Source of the DNA: Micrococcales bacterium | Lineage (GTDB): Bacteria > Actinomycetota > Actinomycetes > Actinomycetales > Cellulomonadaceae | NCBI GenBank assembly: GCA_009785115.1 | Contig: WQWY01000015.1 | Coordinates: forward strand, 1 to 64,000 | Length of the DNA stretch: 64,000 nucleotides | Direction: 5' to 3' | Part shown: in pieces, positions 57,826 to 64,000 of the stretch | How the letters are laid out: each line of letters starts with the position of its first letter | Position numbering within the stretch: position 1 is the stretch's first letter | Position numbers and translations under genes: made by a program | Notes under the pieces: model-generated | The model's database searches: none | Seen by the model: the letters and a program-made list of their open reading frames with translations, nothing else | What the model was told of the DNA's origin: nothing

Positions 57826-58302
57826 GTGAGCCAGACCTGCATCACGGACTGCCCTCTCTCTGACACCCTGATCTCCGAGGTGGCCCGCCTCACCGGCGTG
57901 AACGAGGGCGTGGTCCGCGTCGCCCACGGGCTGCCCGTGCACCACCGTGAGGCACCCCCGCCGCGCCGCGTGATCCTCGAGATCCCCCACGGTGCGGACG
58001 CCGGGTACGAGCGCGCTGCCTTCCTCGACTCGGTGGGGCGTGGCGAGGCACCGATCTCCGCCTCGGCCCTGCACGCGATGCTGGACGAGGACGACGGGAG
58101 CCGCGTCCACGAGGTCTGGGGCGTCTTCGCCGAGGCGACCGTCGTCTACGCCGACCTGGGCGTCACCACCGGGATGCAGGCGGCTGTGGACATGGCGCGC
58201 CTGTCTGGGCGCGAGGTCGAGATCCGCGAGCTCGGCGTCCCCTGGGCCAGCACCAAACCGCGCCAGCACGCACACCTCCCGGCGTCCGCGCTGGGCAGAT
58301 GA
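57826..58302 (+). CDS. Conserved hypothetical protein
   Basis: The 158-residue soluble protein starts at a GTG with AGGAGGTGAC 5-8 bp upstream, the best ribosome binding site in this region. An upstream GTG at 57742 lies inside the preceding terminator and is rejected. Two cysteines open the protein (TCITDCPLSD). The middle, RRVILEIPHGADAGYERAAF to HEVWGVFAEATVV, loosely resembles DUF4406/DUF7768 or nucleoside deoxyribosyltransferase-like folds. The function is unknown. Confidence 0.8.
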   Translation: MSQTCITDCPLSDTLISEVARLTGVNEGVVRVAHGLPVHHREAPPPRRVILEIPHGADAGYERAAFLDSVGRGEAPISASALHAMLDEDDGSRVHEVWGVFAEATVVYADLGVTTGMQAAVDMARLSGREVEIRELGVPWASTKPRQHAHLPASALGR

Positions 58303-58343
58303 ACCACCTGGGCAGATGAACAACCCGGGCAGATGAACCCGAG
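58293..58343. repeat. Three tandem 17-bp copies at the gene end
   Basis: GGGCAGATGAAC starts each of three 17-bp units (58293, 58310, 58327). The first contains the stop codon of the hypothetical gene and the others repeat the same Gly-Arg-stop sense. It fills the gap before pyk. Confidence 0.75.
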
Positions 58344-58392
58344 CATGTGAGCCCCGGGCGGGCAGGGCCCTACCGTCCCGCGCCTGGCCGCC

Positions 58393-59829
58393 TCAGGCGT
58401 GGCGCGCGAGGGGGCTGTCCTCGTCGCCGATCTTGTGCACCAGCACCATGTTCGTCGACCCTGCCTGACCGACCGGGGTGCCGGCCACCACGACCACCAG
58501 GTCACCGATCTCCGCGAGCCCGTTGGCGCGCAGGGTGCGGTCCAGCAGCCGCACCATCTCGTCGGTGTTCGCCACCTCGGGGATCTGGTAGGTCTGAGCG
58601 CCCCACGTCAACGACAAGACGTTGCGGGTGTGCTCGACGGGCGTGAACGCCAGCATCGGGGTCGGCGGGCGCAGCCGTCCCAGCCGACGTGCCGTGGCCC
58701 CAGACTGGGTGAACGTCGCGAGGTACTTTACGCCGAGGTTGGTGCCGATCTGGACGGCTGCCCGGGTGATGGCGTCGCCGCGCTTCGGTGTCATGAGCGT
58801 GAGCGGAGCCATCCGGTGGCTCCCCATCGCCTCCGTGGTCTCGATGATCCGAGCCATGGTCCGCACAGCCTCGATCGGGTAGCGCCCGACGCTGGTCTCC
58901 CCCGACAGCATCACCGCGTCCGCCCCGTCGAGCACGGCGTTGGCACAGTCGGAGGTCTCCGCGCGGGTGGGGCGCGGGTTGGTCATCATCGACTCGAGCA
59001 CCTGGGTCGCGACGATCGCGGGCTTGGCGTGCAGGCGGGCCAGCTCGACGGCGCGCTTCTGCACCAGGGGCACCTGCTCCAGGGGCAGCTCGACCCCGAG
59101 GTCACCACGGGCCATCATGATGCCGTCGAAGGCGTTGACGATCTCGGAGAGGTTCTCCACCGCCTGCGGCTTCTCGATCTTGGCGATGACCGGGATCACC
59201 CGGCCCTCCTCCTCCATCACCGTGCGCACGTCGTCGTAGTCGGCCGCGGAGCGGACGAACGACAGCGCGACCACGTCCGCACCGATGTTCAGCGCCCAGC
59301 GCAGGTCGGTGTCGTCCTTCTCGCTCATGGCGGGCACCGACACCGCCACGCCCGGCAGGTTCAGGCCCTTGCTGTCCGACACCGTGCCCGGTACCTCCAC
59401 CCGGGTCACGACCTCGGTGCCCTCCACCGCGACGACCCGCACCTGGACCTTGCCGTCGTCGATGAGGATCGGGTCTCCGGGGTTCACGTCACCCGGAAGG
59501 CCCACGAAGGTGGTCGACGCCCGCTCCCGGGTGCCGAGGATGTTCTCGGTGGTGATGGTGAACGTGTCACCGGCCGCCAGATCGACCGGGCCGTCAGCGA
59601 ACCTGCCGAGCCTGATCTTCGGCCCCTGGAGGTCCACCAGCACCGCCACCGAGCGACCTGAGGCCTTCGCCGCGGCACGGACGTTGCGATACACCTGCTC
59701 GTGGACCTCGGTAGAACCGTGGCTGCGGTTCAGACGAGCCACGTCCATACCAGCGTCGACCAAGGCCTGGACCTGCTCCGGGCTCTGGGTGGCAGGCCCG
59801 ATGGTGCAGACGATCCGTGCTTTGCGCAT
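58393..59829 (-). CDS. pyk: Pyruvate kinase
   Basis: The 478-residue protein has an N-terminal TIM barrel with RKARIVCTIGPAT, LVDLQGPKIRLG, the inserted B domain, VIAKIEKPQAVEN (catalytic Lys), and MMARGDLGVE, then a C-terminal allosteric domain. It makes ATP and pyruvate from phosphoenolpyruvate. It is transcribed convergently with the hypothetical gene. Confidence 0.97.
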   Translation of the reverse strand: MRKARIVCTIGPATQSPEQVQALVDAGMDVARLNRSHGSTEVHEQVYRNVRAAAKASGRSVAVLVDLQGPKIRLGRFADGPVDLAAGDTFTITTENILGTRERASTTFVGLPGDVNPGDPILIDDGKVQVRVVAVEGTEVVTRVEVPGTVSDSKGLNLPGVAVSVPAMSEKDDTDLRWALNIGADVVALSFVRSAADYDDVRTVMEEEGRVIPVIAKIEKPQAVENLSEIVNAFDGIMMARGDLGVELPLEQVPLVQKRAVELARLHAKPAIVATQVLESMMTNPRPTRAETSDCANAVLDGADAVMLSGETSVGRYPIEAVRTMARIIETTEAMGSHRMAPLTLMTPKRGDAITRAAVQIGTNLGVKYLATFTQSGATARRLGRLRPPTPMLAFTPVEHTRNVLSLTWGAQTYQIPEVANTDEMVRLLDRTLRANGLAEIGDLVVVVAGTPVGQAGSTNMVLVHKIGDEDSPLARHA

Positions 59830-59936
59830 GAGACGAGCCTACGCAGTACGCGACGGCTCAGCCCTTCGGTGCTCACGACGCGAGGACGAACGCTCGGTGA
59901 ACATCTCGCGGGCGCCCCGCACGACGGCCTGCGAGG

Positions 59937-60797
59937 TCAGGCGGGGTCGTCCGCGTGCGGTTCCGGCGTCGGCCTCAGGCGCACGTCTGCCTCACGTTCG
60001 GGGTAGCGACGGCCGAGCAGGACGAACGCGACCAGCGCCCCGATCCCGAGGATCACCGCGGTCCAGACGTTCAGACGCAACCCCAGCACGATCTCGGCCG
60101 GGTCGACCCTCAGCATCTCGATCCACAGCCGGCCCGCGCAGTACAGGAGCACGTACAGGGCGAACACCCGCCCGTGCCCGAGCCTCAGACGTCGGTCGAG
60201 CCAGATCAGCACCCCGGCCGCCGCGAGGTTCCAGAGCATCTCGTACAAGAACGTCGGGTGGAACAGCGTGCCTGGGGCGTAGCCCAGCCTCTCGACCCGT
60301 TGCGGATCGAGGATCAGCCCCCAGGGCAGCGTGGTCGGCCCACCGAACAGCTCTTGGTTGAACCAGTTGCCCAGCCGGCCGATCGCCTGGGCGATCAGGA
60401 TGCCCGGTGCCGCCGCGTCGGCGAAGGAGAGCAGCCGGACCCCCTTCTGCCGAGCCCCGATCCAGGCCCCGACCGCCCCCAGGGCGATGGCCCCCCAGAT
60501 GCCGAGGCCGCCGTCCCAGACGTACAGCGTCTTCACCGGGTCCCCGTACGGCCCGAAGTACGTCTCCGGGGAGGTGATGACGTGGTACAGGCGCCCCCCG
60601 ACGATGCCGAACGGCACCGCCCAGAGCGCGATGTCCAGCACCTGGTTCCTCTCCCCGCCACGGGCCACCCAACGGCGCTCGGTGACGAGGACGGCCACCG
60701 CGATCCCGACGATGATGGCCAGCGCGTACGCACGGACCGGGAAGGGCCCGAGATACCAGACCGACTCCGGCGGGCTCGGGATGGCGAGGACGATCAC
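59937..60797 (-). CDS. lgt: Prolipoprotein diacylglyceryl transferase
   Basis: The 286-residue integral membrane enzyme has about seven helices and the Lgt signature GRLGNWFNQELFGGPT, with HPTFLYE downstream. It attaches diacylglycerol to lipobox cysteines such as those of the two lipoproteins in this window. The start overlaps the trpA stop by 4 bp (ATGA), the usual actinobacterial trp-lgt arrangement. Confidence 0.96.
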   Translation of the reverse strand: MIVLAIPSPPESVWYLGPFPVRAYALAIIVGIAVAVLVTERRWVARGGERNQVLDIALWAVPFGIVGGRLYHVITSPETYFGPYGDPVKTLYVWDGGLGIWGAIALGAVGAWIGARQKGVRLLSFADAAAPGILIAQAIGRLGNWFNQELFGGPTTLPWGLILDPQRVERLGYAPGTLFHPTFLYEMLWNLAAAGVLIWLDRRLRLGHGRVFALYVLLYCAGRLWIEMLRVDPAEIVLGLRLNVWTAVILGIGALVAFVLLGRRYPEREADVRLRPTPEPHADDPA

Positions 60798-61603
60798 GAC
60801 CTGGCCCTCCGCACCCCGTCAGCGAGCTCCGCGGTCACCTGTGCCAGGCGGTCCAGACCGGTGGTGGCGTCCGGGGCGTCCAGGAGCGCACGCACCAGCA
60901 CCGAACCGACGATCACCCCGTCGGCGTAAGCACCGACCTGCGCGGCGTGCTCCCCGGTCGACACCCCCAGCCCGACGCAGACGCGCTCCGCCCCGGCCGC
61001 CCGGGTGTCGGCGACCAGCTGGCGGGCCTGGTGCCCGACGGTCGACCGCACCCCGGTCACCCCCATGGTCGAGGCCGCGTACACGAACCCGCGCGTGGCC
61101 TTCGCCGTCAGCGCCAGCCTCTCCGGGGTCGAGCTGGGCGCCACGAGGAACACCCGGTCCAGGCCGTGGGTCTCGGACGCGGCCATCCACTCCCCTGCCT
61201 CGTCGGGGATCAGGTCGGGGGTGATGAGACCCGCACCACCGGCAGCGGCGAGGTCGCGGGCGTAGGCGTCCACGCCGTAGCGCATCACGACGTTCCAGTA
61301 GGTCATCACCAGCACCGGGGCGCCACGCTCGGCGACCTGCTCGACCACGGCCAGGCTGTCGCGCACCGTGGCACCACGGCGCAGGGCGGTCTCCGCGGCC
61401 CGCTGGATCACCGGGCCGTCCATCACCGGGTCGGAGTACGGGACGCCCAGCTCGACCATGTCAGCGCCCGCGTCGATCAGGGTGCGTGCGGCGTCGACCG
61501 ACCCCGCGACGGTCGGGAACCCCACCGGCAGGTACCCGATCAGCGCGGGGCGCCCGGCAGCGGAGAGCGCGTCCAGGGTCAGCGCCGTCGACGCTACGCT
61601 CAT
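60794..61603 (-). CDS. trpA: Tryptophan synthase alpha chain
   Basis: Cleaves indole-3-glycerol phosphate to indole. [24 protein letters not shown] (catalytic Glu and Asp), and [12 protein letters not shown] are present. The ATG at 61603 overlaps the trpB stop (ATGA) and gives 269 residues. The longer upstream frame is Arg/Pro-rich and dissimilar. Confidence 0.97.
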   Translation of the reverse strand: MSVASTALTLDALSAAGRPALIGYLPVGFPTVAGSVDAARTLIDAGADMVELGVPYSDPVMDGPVIQRAAETALRRGATVRDSLAVVEQVAERGAPVLVMTYWNVVMRYGVDAYARDLAAAGGAGLITPDLIPDEAGEWMAASETHGLDRVFLVAPSSTPERLALTAKATRGFVYAASTMGVTGVRSTVGHQARQLVADTRAAGAERVCVGLGVSTGEHAAQVGAYADGVIVGSVLVRALLDAPDATTGLDRLAQVTAELADGVRRARS

Positions 61604-62913
61604 CGGTCCCGCTCCTCTCGGGTCTCGGCGTCTCGGGTGCCAGCGTCTCGGGTGTCGTCGTCCAGCAGGCCGAACCACCGGGCCGCGGTGTCGACGTCCT
61701 TGTCCCCCCGGCCCGAGAGATTCACCAGCAGCACCGGCTCGTCCGTGCCGCCCGCCCAGGCCGTGCGGTCACGACCCAGGCGGAGCGCACCGGCCAGCGC
61801 GTGGGACGACTCGATCGCCGGGATGATGCCCTCGGTGCGGCACAGCAGCCGGAAGGCCCGCATCGCCTCGTCGTCGCTCACCGGCTCGTAGGTGACCCGG
61901 CCCAGGTCGTGCAGCCAGGCGTGCTCCGGGCCCACGCTGGGGTAGTCGAGCCCGGCCGAGACCGAGTGCGAGGGCAGCGTCTGGCCGTCCTCGTCCTGGA
62001 GCAGGTACGACCGCGCGCCGTGCAGCACCCCGGGCACACCCCCCGCGAAGCGGGCCGAGTGGTGCCCCGGCTCCAGGTCGGTGCCACCCGCCTCGTAGCC
62101 GTACAGGCTCACCGACTCCGTGTCGAGGAAGGCGTTGAAGACCCCCATCGCGTTAGAGCCACCGCCGACGCACGCGGCGACCGCGTCTGGCAGCCGCCCG
62201 ATCTCGTCGGCCAGCTGGGCGCGCGCCTCCTCGCCGATCACCGACTGGAAGTCGCGCACCATCTCCGGGAAGGGGTGCGGCCCGGTCACCGTGCCGAGCA
62301 GGTAGTGCGTCGTGGCGACGTTGGCCACCCAGTCGCGCAGCGCCTCGTTGATCGCGTCCTTCAAGGTGCGTGTGCCGGTGGTCACCGGGATCACCCGCGC
62401 ACCGAGCAGACGCATCCGGGCGACGTTGAGCGCCTGGCGCTGGGTGTCCACCTCGCCCATGTACACCGTGCACTCCAGGCCCAGGAGGGCCGCCGCTGTC
62501 GCTGTCGCCACACCGTGCTGCCCGGCCCCGGTCTCCGCGATCAGCCTCGTCTTGCCGATCCGCTTGACCAGCAGGGCCTGGCCCAGCACGTTGTTGATCT
62601 TGTGCGACCCGGTGTGGTTGAGGTCTTCGCGCTTGAGGAACACCCGCACCCCGTCACCGACGTGCGCGGCGAACCGGGGCACCTCGGTCAGCGGGCTGGG
62701 CCGTCCGGTGTAGGTGCGGTGCAGACGTCGCAGCTCGGTGCCGAAGCCGGGGTCGAGGAGAGCCTTGTGGTACGTCGTCTCGAGCTCGTCCAGCGCGGCG
62801 ACCAGGGCCTCGGGCACGTAGCGTCCGCCGTAGGCGCCGAAATAGGGGCCGGCGTGCGTGGCCAGCGGACCGTCCGCGGCACGAGTCTCGACGTCAGGGC
62901 GGCCGGGGGTCAC
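61600..62913 (-). CDS. trpB: Tryptophan synthase beta chain
   Basis: PLP enzyme joining indole and serine. [17 protein letters not shown] opens the fold, [16 protein letters not shown] contains the PLP Lys, [16 protein letters not shown] follows, and [10 protein letters not shown] binds phosphate. The 437 residues are normal. The GTG start overlaps the trpC stop. Confidence 0.98.
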   Translation of the reverse strand: MTPGRPDVETRAADGPLATHAGPYFGAYGGRYVPEALVAALDELETTYHKALLDPGFGTELRRLHRTYTGRPSPLTEVPRFAAHVGDGVRVFLKREDLNHTGSHKINNVLGQALLVKRIGKTRLIAETGAGQHGVATATAAALLGLECTVYMGEVDTQRQALNVARMRLLGARVIPVTTGTRTLKDAINEALRDWVANVATTHYLLGTVTGPHPFPEMVRDFQSVIGEEARAQLADEIGRLPDAVAACVGGGSNAMGVFNAFLDTESVSLYGYEAGGTDLEPGHHSARFAGGVPGVLHGARSYLLQDEDGQTLPSHSVSAGLDYPSVGPEHAWLHDLGRVTYEPVSDDEAMRAFRLLCRTEGIIPAIESSHALAGALRLGRDRTAWAGGTDEPVLLVNLSGRGDKDVDTAARWFGLLDDDTRDAGTRDAETREERDR

Positions 62914-63722
62914 CGCCGGACCGCCCGCAGCGCGGGATGAGCACCCGCCGCGACCAGGTCGGCCACGCAGCGTCGTGGGTCACCACCGGTGACCAACGCC
63001 TCACCCACCAGCACGGCGTCAGCACCCGACTTGGCGTACTCCATCACGTCGTGCGGGCCGCGCACACCAGACTCCGCGACCGCGACCACGTTGGTCGGGA
63101 TCGCGGGGGCGACCTTCGCGAACGTCGCGGAGTCGACCTCGAGCGTCTTGAGGTTCCGGGCGTTGACCCCGATCACGCGCGCACCAGCGTCTACCGCGCG
63201 GGCGACCTCCTCGGTGTCGTGCACCTCGACCAGGGCGGTCATGCCCAACGAGTGGACTCGCTCCACCAGCGAGGTGAGCACCGTCTGCTCGAGCGCCGCG
63301 ACGATGAGGAGCACCAGGTCCGCGCCGTGAGCCCGGGCCTCCCACACCTGGTAGGGGGTGACGACGAAGTCCTTGCGCAGCACCGGGACGTCCACACGTG
63401 CCCGCACGGCGTCGAGGTCGGCCAGCGACCCGCCGAAGCGTCGTTGCTCGGTGAGCACCGAGACCGCCGCCGCCCCGCCCGACTCGTAGTCCGCGGCCAG
63501 GGCGGCCGGGTCGTCGATGTCGGCCAGCGCACCTCGGGAGGGGCTCGCCCGCTTCACCTCCGCGATGATCGTCACCGCGTCGGCCGCGCGCAGCCTGACG
63601 ATCGCGTCGAGCGCCGACGGGCGCCTCGCACTGAGCTCTTTCAGGTCGTCCAGCGACGTCGTCGCCTGACGTGCGGCCAGATCCTCACGGACCCCGGCCA
63701 CGATCTCGTCCAGCACCGTCAC
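62910..63722 (-). CDS. trpC: Indole-3-glycerol phosphate synthase
   Basis: The 270-residue TIM barrel has [13 protein letters not shown] (catalytic Lys), [30 protein letters not shown], and [13 protein letters not shown]. It makes the substrate of TrpA. The GTG start has GAGGGAGG about 10 bp upstream. It heads the trpC-trpB-trpA-lgt block visible here. The earlier trp genes lie to the right of the window. Confidence 0.97.
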   Translation of the reverse strand: MTVLDEIVAGVREDLAARQATTSLDDLKELSARRPSALDAIVRLRAADAVTIIAEVKRASPSRGALADIDDPAALAADYESGGAAAVSVLTEQRRFGGSLADLDAVRARVDVPVLRKDFVVTPYQVWEARAHGADLVLLIVAALEQTVLTSLVERVHSLGMTALVEVHDTEEVARAVDAGARVIGVNARNLKTLEVDSATFAKVAPAIPTNVVAVAESGVRGPHDVMEYAKSGADAVLVGEALVTGGDPRRCVADLVAAGAHPALRAVRR

Positions 63723-63829
63723 CGTGGCTCGCCTCCCTCGCGGGACAGATCACTCGTCTGACACAACCGGACCCATGGTACGGGCGGGCCGAGGGTGCTC
63801 TGGACGCCGGTCCGTCTGCTGGCCCATCG

Positions 63830-64000
63830 TCAGGGTGGCGCGAGGCCCTCGAACCAGGGCAGGTTGCGTGCGACGCCGAACAGCACGAGGCCCCCCAGCC
63901 CCACCCACCAGACCGCTCGCGGCACCGCAGGCACGGGCCGGCCCTGCCAACGACGCACCAACCACAGACCCCAGGCCAGCACCAGCACCGGCACCATCAC
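63830..64000 (-). CDS. DUF2752 membrane protein, C-terminal part (5' end beyond window)
   Basis: The last 56 residues are visible: a hydrophobic helix (VMVPVLVLAWGLWLV), a short basic loop, a second helix (VWWVGLGGLVLFGV) and the ending ARNLPWFEGLAPP, the usual DUF2752 C-terminus. A DUF2752 gene commonly sits between trpE-associated membrane genes and trpC in Micrococcales. The Cys-rich N-terminal motif is not in view. Confidence 0.75.
   Translation of the reverse strand: MMVPVLVLAWGLWLVRRWQGRPVPAVPRAVWWVGLGGLVLFGVARNLPWFEGLAPP

Overview
The window is a GC-rich actinobacterial chromosome segment. The genes rbpA, whiA, a PdtaR-type ANTAR regulator, opcA and the blocks der-cmk-scpAB-parA-xerD, uvrC-rapZ-yvcK-whiA, gap-pgk-tpiA-secG and trpC-trpB-trpA-lgt are typical of Micrococcales (Cellulomonadaceae or Sanguibacter-like). 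This placement is inferred from gene content and order only. Most genes are on the minus strand, in tightly packed operons with ATGA or GTGA overlaps.

Layout: 1-1.4 kb is the edge of an accessory region. An IS3-like transposase end cuts into a serine-recombinase remnant next to tRNA-Pro(GGG). 1.5-10.4 kb (minus) holds a rhodanese lipoprotein with a CsoR/CstR-like operator, then der-plsC-cmk-tyrA-rluB-scpB-scpA-parA-xerD. 10.6-15.9 kb (plus) is tkt-zwf-opcA-pgl for the pentose phosphate pathway, without tal. 16-25 kb (minus) holds rbpA, secG, tpiA, pgk, gap, whiA, yvcK, rapZ and uvrC. 25.2-29.3 kb (plus) holds an OsmC protein, uvrA with an SOS box and a probably leaderless start, and an MBL hydrolase. 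29.4-34.4 kb (minus) holds an acyl-CoA ligase with a palindromic operator, terC and uvrB.

34.4-45.8 kb is accessory and is the most interesting part. A KAP NTPase with 16 TPRs comes first, followed by a complete diversity-generating retroelement (DGR): reverse transcriptase, 133-bp template repeat (TR), avd accessory gene, and a 1286-residue membrane-anchored P-loop NTPase whose C-terminus carries the 133-bp variable repeat (VR). TR and VR differ at 18 positions, and every one is an adenine of the TR coding strand. Two VapBC-like toxin-antitoxin modules lie upstream. The DGR and toxin-antitoxin block is bounded by 104-bp direct repeats, one being the 3' end of coaE and the other a detached copy of it. 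This suggests a mobile island inserted at coaE. The likely role is a diversifiable sensor or conflict receptor.

45.7-64 kb is again core genome: coaE, rpsA with a structured leader and a clear promoter, pfkA and polA (minus), a hotdog thioesterase, a GNAT protein, pdtaR, tRNA-Leu(CAA), an ECF sigma factor with a translationally coupled membrane beta-propeller protein, a lipoprotein, an unknown protein, pyk, lgt, trpA, trpB, trpC and the 3' end of a DUF2752 gene.
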